A stretch of 64,000 nucleotides of DNA. It comes from Seonamhaeicola maritimus (GTDB taxonomy: Bacteria; Bacteroidota; Bacteroidia; Flavobacteriales; Flavobacteriaceae). Position numbers and translations under genes: made by a program. The stretch lies in the NCBI RefSeq assembly GCF_008056315.1, contig NZ_VRKQ01000010.1, positions 310,001-374,000 on the forward strand, written 5' to 3'. Every line of letters begins with the position of its first letter. Within the stretch, counting starts at the first letter, position 1. Positions 1-7,274 of the stretch are shown piece by piece. Under the pieces are notes generated by a model. It did not search any database. It was not told the origin of the DNA and saw only the letters and a list, made by a program, of their open reading frames with translations.

Positions 1-138
1 AAAGACTTTATGTATAACGAAACACGTTTTACAACAGTTGTTAGACAAAACGCGGAACTTGGCGCTCAATTATTAGAGCGTGCTCAAGATGAAGTTAACA
101 CCAATTGGGAGCGTTTAGAACTTTACAGAGACATGTAA
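1..138 (+). CDS. nifJ: Pyruvate:ferredoxin (flavodoxin) oxidoreductase, C-terminal end (partial)
   Basis: The first 45 codons form an open frame that enters from the left edge and ends at TAA 136-138. The residues (KDFMYNETRF at the start, then a helix rich in LLERAQDEV and NWERLELY) resemble the extreme C-terminus of large NifJ/YdbK-type pyruvate:ferredoxin oxidoreductases. These convert pyruvate and CoA to acetyl-CoA using thiamine diphosphate and Fe-S clusters. Only the tail is visible, so no catalytic residue can be checked, and the assignment rests on tail similarity recalled from the family. A 14-bp inverted repeat follows the stop codon. Confidence 0.6.
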   Translation, partial: KDFMYNETRFTTVVRQNAELGAQLLERAQDEVNTNWERLELYRDM

Positions 139-174
139 AACACATAATTGTGTTTACTTTATAATTAGATCAGA

Positions 175-214
175 AACATTCTAACTAGTGCCATTCAGTG
201 CTAGTTAGAATGTT
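175..214. repeat. Perfect 14-bp inverted repeat downstream of nifJ
   Basis: The arm at 175-188 (AACATTCTAACTAG) is the exact reverse complement of 201-214, with a 12-base loop. It follows the nifJ stop and precedes the HEPN-like gene. Neither strand has a clear T tract after the stem, so it is either a weak terminator of nifJ or a small palindromic repeat. Confidence 0.6.
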
Positions 215-250
215 AAAAAGAAAGACTGTTAACTAAACACATTATTAATT

Positions 251-625
251 ATGGAACCAAATGCAGATAAACTTTTTTTGACTGCCATTGATAAGCTCAA
301 TAAAGCCAATAAAGAGCTATATAAACCCGAAGAAGATGTTGTAGCATATTCTGTTTGTAAAAATTCACAATATGCCATTGAAAATTTTCTAAAAGGATAT
401 TTAATAAAAAAAGGAGTTGACACTAGTAGTTTAGAAACAATAGCGCAACTTTATGAGGCATGCAAAAAAATAAATATCAATTTTGAAAAAGTTGATTTAT
501 CAGATTTTCAATGCTTATCTCATAAAATAGATTCAAGATATTGCAATGAATATGGTAAAGTAAACAGTTGCTTTGCTTCTGCTGATGATTTGGATACTTT
601 CCTTAGGAAGGAAAAAATCATATAA
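251..625 (+). CDS. HEPN-domain-like small protein
   Basis: This 124-residue protein is predicted to be all-helical. Its block at about residues 37-56 (SQYAIENFLKGYLIKKG) resembles the HEPN helix seen in nucleic-acid-related accessory proteins (pattern xxxAxExxLKxxLxxxG). HEPN proteins often pair with an MNT nucleotidyltransferase, but no partner is encoded on either side, where nifJ and nfu lie. I do not see the R-x4-6-H motif of catalytic HEPN ribonucleases. It is unusually rich in cysteine (C36, C71, C87, C98, C107). The function is unknown, and the fold call is by pattern only. It is convergent with nfu. Confidence 0.5.
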   Translation: MEPNADKLFLTAIDKLNKANKELYKPEEDVVAYSVCKNSQYAIENFLKGYLIKKGVDTSSLETIAQLYEACKKININFEKVDLSDFQCLSHKIDSRYCNEYGKVNSCFASADDLDTFLRKEKII

Positions 626-652
626 TTGGTCTAAACTTACTAAAATAGAAAA

Positions 653-895
653 TTAAACCTCAATATTAACAACTTCCTCTATCTGTGGAGCATACTTTTT
701 AATAGTCATTTCCACACCAGATTTTAATGTCATTTGATTAACACTACATCCAACACAGGCTCCCTGCAGTTGCACGCGCACAAGCTTATCATTCTCAATA
801 GACAATAAGGAAATGTCTCCTCCATCACTTTGTAGAAACGGGCGAATCTCTTCTAAAGCCTTTTCAACATTTAATTTTAATTCTTCTGAACTCAT
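653..895 (-). CDS. NifU-like (Nfu) Fe-S scaffold/carrier protein
   Basis: This 80-residue protein consists only of the NifU C-terminal (Nfu) domain. The cluster-binding motif CVGC is at residues 47-50, preceded by the typical FLQSDGGDI segment. Such proteins carry 4Fe-4S clusters to client apoproteins in the cytoplasm. It lies 5 bases after mrp on the same strand, so the two are surely one operon. Both function in Fe-S cluster trafficking. No A-type or degenerate N-terminal domain is present, unlike longer Nfu proteins. Confidence 0.9.
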   Translation of the reverse strand: MSSEELKLNVEKALEEIRPFLQSDGGDISLLSIENDKLVRVQLQGACVGCSVNQMTLKSGVEMTIKKYAPQIEEVVNIEV

Positions 896-900
896 ATTTC

Positions 901-2037
901 TTACTTTTTAACGGCCGCACACCCCGCCATGGTAGTAATTTTTATCGCTTCGGTTGGAGGTAAATCATCATTTCTTCTAACCACCTCCTGTACTACATTT
1001 TGAGTTAGTTTTTCAAACGACTGTTCTAAAGGTGTTGCTGTCTGTAACGCAGCTGGTCTTCCAACGTCTCCTGCTTCTCTTATACTTTGTACCAATGGAA
1101 TTTCACCTAAAAACGGTACTTTTAAATCCTCAGCCAAATTCTTAGCACCTTCTTTCCCGAAGATATAGTACTTATTATCTGGTAATTCCTCAGGAGTAAA
1201 GTACGCCATATTTTCAATAATACCTAAAACAGGAACACTAATACTATCTTGCTGAAACATAGCAACTCCTTTCTTAGCATCAGCCAACGCCACATTCTGA
1301 GGCGTACTTACAACTACAGCTCCTGTAATTGGCAATGACTGCATAATGCTTAAATGAATATCTCCAGTTCCTGGAGGCAAGTCTAATAACAAAAAGTCTA
1401 ATTCTCCCCAATGCGCATCAAAAATCATTTGATTTAATGCCTTTGCCGCCATAGGACCTCTCCAAACAACAGCTTGATTAGGCTGAGTAAAAAAGCCTAT
1501 AGAAAGCACTTTAACACCATAATTTTCAATGGGCTTCATTTTTGATTTACCATCAATGTTTACGGCTAAAGGTTTTTCAGCCTCTACATCAAACATAATT
1601 GGGATTGACGGCCCATAAATATCTGCATCTAAGACACCAACTTTAAAACCCATTTTAGATAAAGACACAGCTAAATTTGCTGTTACTGTAGATTTACCTA
1701 CACCACCTTTACCAGAAGCTACAGCAACAATATTTTTAATTCCAGGAATTGGATTTCCTTTAATCACATTTGCTTTTGGCGTTGCAGGTGCATCAACTTT
1801 TACGTTAACTTTAATTTTAGCTTTTTCATAAACCTGCTCATGAATGGTTTTTAAAATATCAACCTCCGTTCGTTTTTTAGCTTGTAAACTTGGGTTTTTA
1901 ATAGTTATATCAACTATCACCTCATCTGCAAAAGTCACCACATTAGTAACCGCTCCACTTTCAACCATGTTTTGACCTTCACCTGGAACCGTAATGCTCT
2001 CCAGTGCCTTTAATATATCTTGCTTTTTAAGTTTCAT
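901..2037 (-). CDS. Mrp/NBP35-family P-loop ATPase (Fe-S cluster carrier)
   Basis: This 378-residue protein has an N-terminal MIP18/DUF59 domain at about residues 5-85 and a deviant Walker A motif, GKGGVGKST, at 109-117. It also has the LLDLPPGTGD segment of the Mrp/ApbC family. Family members bind and transfer Fe-S clusters in the cytosol. The paired CxxC found in E. coli Mrp after the ENM segment is absent here and is replaced by YFTPEELPDNKYYIFG. The only cysteine near the C-terminus is in MAGCAAVKK. It is the first gene of an operon with nfu, and a TAnnTTTG element lies 28 bases before its start. Confidence 0.88.
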   Translation of the reverse strand: MKLKKQDILKALESITVPGEGQNMVESGAVTNVVTFADEVIVDITIKNPSLQAKKRTEVDILKTIHEQVYEKAKIKVNVKVDAPATPKANVIKGNPIPGIKNIVAVASGKGGVGKSTVTANLAVSLSKMGFKVGVLDADIYGPSIPIMFDVEAEKPLAVNIDGKSKMKPIENYGVKVLSIGFFTQPNQAVVWRGPMAAKALNQMIFDAHWGELDFLLLDLPPGTGDIHLSIMQSLPITGAVVVSTPQNVALADAKKGVAMFQQDSISVPVLGIIENMAYFTPEELPDNKYYIFGKEGAKNLAEDLKVPFLGEIPLVQSIREAGDVGRPAALQTATPLEQSFEKLTQNVVQEVVRRNDDLPPTEAIKITTMAGCAAVKK

Positions 2038-2065
2038 TTCTATTATTAAGAATCATTCTAAGATG

Positions 2066-2073
2066 CAAATATA
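2066..2073 (-). promoter_or_regulatory. Bacteroidota -7 promoter element of mrp-nfu
   Basis: On the minus strand this reads TATATTTG, matching the TAnnTTTG consensus. It ends 28 bases before the mrp start codon, the common spacing in this window. Confidence 0.5.
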
Positions 2074-2146
2074 GTCATTAAAGCTAGAAGACGGAAGCTG
2101 CTTATAAGAAGTTTTATTAATGGTTACATTCTCAAAATCTATGAGA

Positions 2147-2476
2147 TTACAACTCTTCAGAAGGTTCCCAAAAAACTACATCAAAATCTTGAATCTGACT
2201 ATCAATGACCTTTATGCCTTCACTTTCTAAAAGTTGTTCCATCAAATTAGTGCCATCAAAATGATGCTTTCCAGTAAGCAAACCTTTTCTATTTACAACA
2301 CGGTGTGCTGGAACATCTTTACCTCCAGAACCATTCATGGCATAACCTACCATACGTGCACTTCTAGCAGCTCCTAAATATTTTGCAATAGCACCATAAC
2401 TAGTTACCCTTCCGTAAGGTATTAAACGGGCAACCTCATAAACCTTATCAAAAAAACTTAAAGTTTCAGGTTTCAT
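2147..2476 (-). CDS. Alkyltransferase-like (ATL) DNA-binding protein of the MGMT family
   Basis: This 109-residue protein matches the DNA-binding domain of O6-alkylguanine-DNA alkyltransferase, with YGRVTSYGAIA at about 21-31 and a winged helix-turn-helix. The active-site motif PCHRV is PAHRV here (alanine at residue 57), so it cannot accept an alkyl group. Proteins of this kind bind alkylated guanines and hand them to nucleotide excision repair. Ala-type ATLs are known, for example in Thermus. It forms a tight operon with the LysE-type exporter and trmB (3-base gaps). Confidence 0.88.
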   Translation of the reverse strand: MKPETLSFFDKVYEVARLIPYGRVTSYGAIAKYLGAARSARMVGYAMNGSGGKDVPAHRVVNRKGLLTGKHHFDGTNLMEQLLESEGIKVIDSQIQDFDVVFWEPSEEL

Positions 2477-2479
2477 TAC

Positions 2480-3109
2480 TTACATTTCTTTAAGAATATT
2501 TATCAACGTTACTATAGAAATAATTCCTGTAATACCTCCAATTATATAATTCATATTCTTTTGAGAGGTCAATGTTTTACTTTTTATCTTATCAAAAAAG
2601 AAAATGTACATATACAGCATTACAAAGGTTCCGCTGGCAGCCCCAGCTACATATGATATAATACTTATTTGTTCAAAATCTAACCATCCAAAGGAAGCCA
2701 AAGTAATGGTCATATAAGCTTGATACGGAATTGGAAATACATTAATAGAAGACAATAACATACCTTGAAAAAACCTACTGTATTTACTCCTAATCTGCGG
2801 TTCAATTTGTTGTTTAGGTTTTGTTTTTGCAATGAACAAAAAGTAAACAGTAATAAGTATAAAAATTACCAAGGCAACTCTTTGTAGAACATCTATAACC
2901 TCTGGATGATTACTTAAATATCTAGCAAATACGGAAGCAATAGCCGTTTGAACCATAACTATAACACAGACACCAATTGAAAAAACAATGCCTCTACTAT
3001 GACCGTCTTTTAGGCTAATTTTGGCAGCAGTCATATTTAACAACCCAGGAGGAATAACACCCAATAAAGCAATAAATAAACCTAAAAAGAATATAAAAGT
3101 AATGTTCAA
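2480..3109 (-). CDS. LysE/RhtB-family amino acid exporter-like membrane protein
   Basis: This 209-residue, very hydrophobic protein has about six predicted membrane segments. Its N-terminus carries the LysE-type PPGLLNMTAAKISLKDG pattern, near residues 20-36. LysE-family proteins export amino acids or related small molecules across the inner membrane, but the substrate cannot be read from this sequence. It sits between trmB and the ATL gene with 3-base gaps on both sides, so it is co-transcribed with them. The functional link to its neighbours is not obvious. Confidence 0.72.
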   Translation of the reverse strand: MNITFIFFLGLFIALLGVIPPGLLNMTAAKISLKDGHSRGIVFSIGVCVIVMVQTAIASVFARYLSNHPEVIDVLQRVALVIFILITVYFLFIAKTKPKQQIEPQIRSKYSRFFQGMLLSSINVFPIPYQAYMTITLASFGWLDFEQISIISYVAGAASGTFVMLYMYIFFFDKIKSKTLTSQKNMNYIIGGITGIISIVTLINILKEM

Positions 3110-3112
3110 ATC

Positions 3113-3787
3113 CTACTTAATTTTAAATCTAATATACGTAATTGGTTTGTTTTGCTCTAGATACTGCGACTCATAAAAAGTTTGAATAGCCGTAACATCT
3201 TCTGGACTTCCTTCTTGCTTATAAACATTGTGATTAGCATAGAGCACCTCATGCCCTGATCCATGCAGTAAGCCCAAGGTATAACCATGCATAAATTCAC
3301 TATCAGTTTTTAAATTAACAACACCATCTGGTTTAAGTACTTGCTTATATTTATTTAAAAATTCAATATTGGTCATCCTGTGCTTAGTACGCTTATATTT
3401 TATTTGAGGGTCTGGAAACGTTATCCAAATTTCATCAACTTCATTTTCTGCAAAAGCGTAGGTTATCAACTCTATTTGAGTTCTTAAAAAAGCAACATTT
3501 GAAACATCATCTTCTAATGCTGTTTTGGCTCCACGCCAAAAACGCGCACCTTTTATATCAATACCAATAAAATTTTTGTTTGGATATTTTTTAGCTAAAG
3601 CGACAGAATATTCACCTTTACCACAACCCAATTCTAAAACTATAGGATTATTGTTATTAAAAACCGTGGCTCTCCATTTACCTTTTAGCTCATAGTCTGT
3701 ATTTACTATATCGTCTCTATTTGGTTGATAAACGTTAGAAAATGTTTCATTTTCTTTAAACCTTTTTAGCTTGTTTTTACTTCCCAC
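3113..3787 (-). CDS. trmB: tRNA (guanine-N7-)-methyltransferase TrmB
   Basis: This 224-residue class I SAM-dependent methyltransferase has the SAM-binding motif LELGCGKGEYSV near residues 51-62. The TrmB signature FPDPQIKYKRTKHR follows near residues 125-138. It makes m7G at position 46 of the tRNA variable loop. It is the first gene of an operon followed by the LysE-like exporter and the ATL gene. Length and motifs are ordinary for the family. Confidence 0.95.
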   Translation of the reverse strand: MGSKNKLKRFKENETFSNVYQPNRDDIVNTDYELKGKWRATVFNNNNPIVLELGCGKGEYSVALAKKYPNKNFIGIDIKGARFWRGAKTALEDDVSNVAFLRTQIELITYAFAENEVDEIWITFPDPQIKYKRTKHRMTNIEFLNKYKQVLKPDGVVNLKTDSEFMHGYTLGLLHGSGHEVLYANHNVYKQEGSPEDVTAIQTFYESQYLEQNKPITYIRFKIK

Positions 3788-3863
3788 GCCGTATTTTAAC
3801 TATTACTTATTACTCTTGAATTTTTGGTAAAATTAAGGAAATATACAACAGGGTTTATATGCT

Positions 3864-3871
3864 TATATTTG
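3864..3871 (+). promoter_or_regulatory. Bacteroidota -7 promoter element
   Basis: TATATTTG matches TAnnTTTG and ends 26 bases before the start of the glycosyltransferase gene at 3898. Four genes in this window share exactly this spacing. Confidence 0.5.
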
Positions 3872-3897
3872 TTTTTACTCACTAAGTGAGATTTTAA

Positions 3898-4944
3898 ATG
3901 AAGAAACGCATTTTAGTAGCACCATTAAATTGGGGATTAGGTCATGCCACCCGGTGTATTCCTATTATAAGAGCTCTTATAAACGAAGGGTTATTACCTA
4001 TTATTGCTAGCGACGGTGCAGCCTTAACACTTTTACAAAAAGAATTCCCAACCCTTTCATTCATAGAATTACCTGCATACCATGTTACTTATGCAAAAAA
4101 CAAAAAGAATTTTAAATTAAAGTTGATTAAGGATGCTCCTAAACTTTTGAAAGCCATAAAAGCTGAAAGAAAAGCCATAAAAAATATTGTGAAAACACAC
4201 TGTATTTCTGGAATTATTTCAGACAATAGATATGGTGTTTACAGTGAAAAAGCACCATCGGTTTTTATAACACATCAACTTAATGTTTTAAGTGGTAACA
4301 CCACCTGGTTGAGCACGAAAATACATCAAAAAATAACAAAGAAATTTGATGTATGTTGGGTTCCCGATGTAGAAGATGATATTAATTTAAGTGGAAAATT
4401 AGGGCATACTGATTCCATCAAAATGCCAACTAAATATATTGGTCCGTTAAGCAGATTTAAAAGAAAGTCTACTAAAACACATAACCAAATTCTGGTGCTT
4501 ATTTCTGGTCCTGAACCTCAACGAACTCAACTAGAAGAAAGACTTTTTTCAGAACTAAAAAAACACCCTGGAAAAGTAGTTTTTGTGAAAGGTGTCATGG
4601 AAAAAGAGCAAACTATTGAAGCATCTGGAAATATGATGGTTTACAATTTTATGACTACGGAATTGTTAGAAAAAACTATAAACGAAAGCGAATTGGTAAT
4701 TTCAAGATCTGGCTATACTACAATTATGGACTTGGCCAAATTGAATAAAAAAGCATTATTTATCCCAACTCCGGGTCAATTTGAACAAGAATATTTAGCT
4801 AAAAGATTAACCAAGTTAAACCTTGTACTAAGTTGTAATCAAAATGATTTTACATCTGAAAAAATTAAAGAGGCAGATCAATTTTCAGGGCTAAAAGCAT
4901 TTGAATATGAAGTAAACTTTCAGGAGTTATTTGGCCTTTTCTAG
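3898..4944 (+). CDS. Glycosyltransferase of the MurG/GT28 fold
   Basis: This 348-residue protein opens with LNWGLGHATRCIPIIRAL (residues 9-26), the glycine-rich donor/acceptor loop of GT-B glycosyltransferases. Its C-terminal half has the GT28-like segment SRSGYTTIMDLAKLNKKALF and a PTPGQFEQEYLA block that probably binds the nucleotide sugar. It resembles the uncharacterised glycosyltransferase family 28 proteins common in Flavobacteriaceae rather than true MurG. The acceptor is unknown. The last 18 bases overlap the 3' end of the convergent sensor kinase gene. Confidence 0.75.
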   Translation: MKKRILVAPLNWGLGHATRCIPIIRALINEGLLPIIASDGAALTLLQKEFPTLSFIELPAYHVTYAKNKKNFKLKLIKDAPKLLKAIKAERKAIKNIVKTHCISGIISDNRYGVYSEKAPSVFITHQLNVLSGNTTWLSTKIHQKITKKFDVCWVPDVEDDINLSGKLGHTDSIKMPTKYIGPLSRFKRKSTKTHNQILVLISGPEPQRTQLEERLFSELKKHPGKVVFVKGVMEKEQTIEASGNMMVYNFMTTELLEKTINESELVISRSGYTTIMDLAKLNKKALFIPTPGQFEQEYLAKRLTKLNLVLSCNQNDFTSEKIKEADQFSGLKAFEYEVNFQELFGLF

Positions 4945-5976
4945 AGTGAATGAAAATTCACTACCAACACCAAATTCACTTTCCACATATATCTTTTCAT
5001 CATGAGCCTCTATTATGTGTTTTACAATTGAGAGGCCTAAACCAGAACCACCTTCTTTTCTAGAACCGCTTTTATCTACTCTATAAAAACGCTCAAATAA
5101 ACGCGGCAAATGTACTTTCTCAATACCTTCACCATTATCTGTTACCCGAACTATGACCTTGTTTTTAATAAGATTTTCTATACTTACCTCGGTGGTTCCT
5201 TTTTCCCTGCCATACTTTAAGGAGTTAACTATTAAGTTAGCAACCACCTGTTGTATACGTTCTTTATCTGCTTTAACCATTACGGGTCTGTTATAGCCAG
5301 TATCAAACATTAAAGATATTTTTTTCTTGCTAGCCTTCATTTCGAACATATCAAAAACACTCTTAACAAGCTCAACAATGTCAAATATTTCAATATTAAG
5401 TTGCAAATCACCAACTTCTAACTTGGTAATCATATCTAAATCATTAACAATATACCCAAGTCTTTCAATACCTTTGCTTGCTCTTTCTAAATATTTTGTT
5501 CTAATATTTTCATCATTCATTGCTCCGTCTAGCAAAGTTAAAATATAACCCTGAACGGTAAACAATGGGGTTTTTAATTCATGAGATACATTCCCCAAAA
5601 ACTCTTTTCTATATTGTTCTCTTACTTTAAGGGCTTCAATTTCTATTTTTTTATCTCTGGCAAACTTATCAATCTCTTGAGTAAGCGTTCTCATATCCGT
5701 AGTAATTGCCCCTTTGGTTAAACTGGCAGACTCTAAAAGAGTTAAATCGTCATAGATTTTTTTAACACGTTTATAGATAAAGCGTTCTACTCTAAATTGA
5801 ATAACTCCAAAAGAAAACAGGTATGTAACAACAGCCAAAATTAGCACATAATACCATTTTAACTCGTAGAAAAAGTATAAAAAAACACTCGTTAAGAGCG
5901 TTATATAAAAAGTTATATAAAGCGATGTATATATCGCAAACCTGAATGATTTTTTAAATTTTGTTGAATCTGGCAT
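4927..5976 (-). CDS. PhoR-like membrane sensor histidine kinase
   Basis: This 349-residue protein has two membrane helices at about residues 12-36 and 40-60, with almost no periplasmic loop between them. A dimerisation/phosphoacceptor segment has FLGNVSHELKTP with His132. The C-terminal HATPase domain has an N box and G boxes (DNGEGI, GSGLGLSIV). The short loop suggests sensing within the membrane or through partners. The start codon overlaps the stop of the response regulator gene, so they form one operon and a cognate pair. In flavobacteria this pair is usually named PhoR/PhoB-like, but no phosphate genes are nearby. Confidence 0.9.
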   Translation of the reverse strand: MPDSTKFKKSFRFAIYTSLYITFYITLLTSVFLYFFYELKWYYVLILAVVTYLFSFGVIQFRVERFIYKRVKKIYDDLTLLESASLTKGAITTDMRTLTQEIDKFARDKKIEIEALKVREQYRKEFLGNVSHELKTPLFTVQGYILTLLDGAMNDENIRTKYLERASKGIERLGYIVNDLDMITKLEVGDLQLNIEIFDIVELVKSVFDMFEMKASKKKISLMFDTGYNRPVMVKADKERIQQVVANLIVNSLKYGREKGTTEVSIENLIKNKVIVRVTDNGEGIEKVHLPRLFERFYRVDKSGSRKEGGSGLGLSIVKHIIEAHDEKIYVESEFGVGSEFSFTLEKAK

Positions 5977-6656
5977 TAATCTACAAACTTGTACCCAACG
6001 CCCTTGACTGTTTTAAAGCTATCGTCTCCTAATTTTTCTCTTAATTTACGAATATGCACATCTATAGTTCTTCCTCCTACAACAACCTCATTACCCCAAA
6101 CGGCATCAAGAATTTCATCGCGCTTAAAAACTTTCCCTGGCTTTGATGCCAATAAAGATAATAATTCAAATTCTTTTCTTGGTAAAATGATTTCCCTTCC
6201 TTCAGACATCACTTTATATTCATCTCTATTTATCACCAAACCGCCAATTTTCATGGAATCTGCAGCATCTTCTTCCTTGAATCTTCTAAGAAGCGCTTTA
6301 ACTTTACTTACTAAAACCTTAGGCTTAATAGGTTTTGTTATATAATCATCTGCTCCCGCATCAAAACCAGCTACCTGGGAATAATCTTCACCTCTCGCCG
6401 TTAAAAAAGTTATAATTGAATTTTTTAAATCTGGATTTTTTCGCATTAATTCACATGCTTCAATACCATCCATTTCAGGCATCATAACATCTAAAATAAT
6501 AAGTTGAGGCAATTCTTTTTTTGCTTTCTTAACTCCTTCAAAACCATTTTCAGCTGTAATAACTTGATACCCTTCGCTTGATAAATTATAACCTACAATC
6601 TCTAAAATATCTGGCTCATCATCAACTAATAGTATCTTAATATCCCTTTTTTCCAT
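5976..6656 (-). CDS. PhoB/OmpR-family response regulator
   Basis: The protein has about 226 residues: an N-terminal receiver domain (LLVDDEPDI; phosphoacceptor Asp in LDVMMPEMDG) and a C-terminal winged helix ending in TVKGVGYKFVD. An upstream TTG at 6662 would add only Met-Ile. The ATG at 6656 gives MEKRDIK and is preferred. It binds DNA as a phosphorylated dimer, and its kinase follows directly with a 1-base overlap. Targets are not apparent from the sequence. Confidence 0.92.
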   Translation of the reverse strand: MEKRDIKILLVDDEPDILEIVGYNLSSEGYQVITAENGFEGVKKAKKELPQLIILDVMMPEMDGIEACELMRKNPDLKNSIITFLTARGEDYSQVAGFDAGADDYITKPIKPKVLVSKVKALLRRFKEEDAADSMKIGGLVINRDEYKVMSEGREIILPRKEFELLSLLASKPGKVFKRDEILDAVWGNEVVVGGRTIDVHIRKLREKLGDDSFKTVKGVGYKFVD

Positions 6657-6851
6657 TATCAATTCATAGTTTCTAAAAAGTAAAGATAAAACTTAATGCA
6701 CAATTTAATATGCTTAACAAATTTAATAACATTAAGATAACAAACAACTTACCCTAAATTAACCTTTCTACAAAAAAACGTAAATCTTTAACACTTTTTT
6801 GGTACAACTTTTGCAGATAATTACTAACTTTAATGCAACTGAACAAAACGC

Positions 6852-7196
6852 ATGAAGAAAAGCTACTTTTTAACTTTATTTTTTACTTTAGTATTATTTG
6901 CAACCTCACAGGTAGTAGAGGCACAAAATTTTACTAGAGATACTCCTATTCAGGAAAATATAGAAGGGTTGACTATATATCCTAATCCTGTTAGTAGTAG
7001 TAGAACCTTTATCTATATTACCTCAAAAAGAAACTTAACTAAAAGAATAGAGGTTTTTAATGTATTAGGAAAACAAATACATGCTACCAAACTTGTTGGC
7101 AAAGAGTTAAGTATTACTAATTTAAGCACCGGTGTTTATATCTTGAAAATTACTGAAGGTGATGTTAGTGAAACCAGAAAATTGGTGATTAAGTAA
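6852..7196 (+). CDS. Minimal secreted protein with a T9SS type A sorting domain
   Basis: This 114-residue protein has a signal peptide (about residues 1-24, ending VVEAQ) and a linker of about 16 residues. Next comes a T9SS C-terminal type A domain (about 41-114) with the hallmarks LTIYPNPV, IEVFNVLGKQI and GVYILKITEG. Such domains direct proteins through the type IX secretion system and are normally attached to a large cargo. Here there is no cargo domain. A strong hairpin terminator follows. It could be a T9SS accessory, a small surface protein, or the remnant of a larger gene; its intact start and signal peptide argue against a remnant. Confidence 0.85.
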   Translation: MKKSYFLTLFFTLVLFATSQVVEAQNFTRDTPIQENIEGLTIYPNPVSSSRTFIYITSKRNLTKRIEVFNVLGKQIHATKLVGKELSITNLSTGVYILKITEGDVSETRKLVIK

Positions 7197-7215
7197 CTGT
7201 AAATAAATTTATTTT

Positions 7216-7244
7216 AAAAGCGTTGCGTACAGCAACGCTTTTTT
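7216..7244 (+). terminator. Intrinsic terminator after the minimal T9SS gene
   Basis: An 11-bp stem, AAAAGCGTTGC (7216-7226) with GCAACGCTTTT (7232-7242), has a 5-base loop and is followed by a run of T. Confidence 0.85.
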
Positions 7245-7274
7245 ATTTTATATACTTTTGCTTTAGACAACGCT

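Noticed and set aside
251-625. A HEPN-MNT toxin-antitoxin pair.
   Set aside because: No nucleotidyltransferase gene is present on either side, and the ribonuclease motif of toxic HEPN proteins is not seen.
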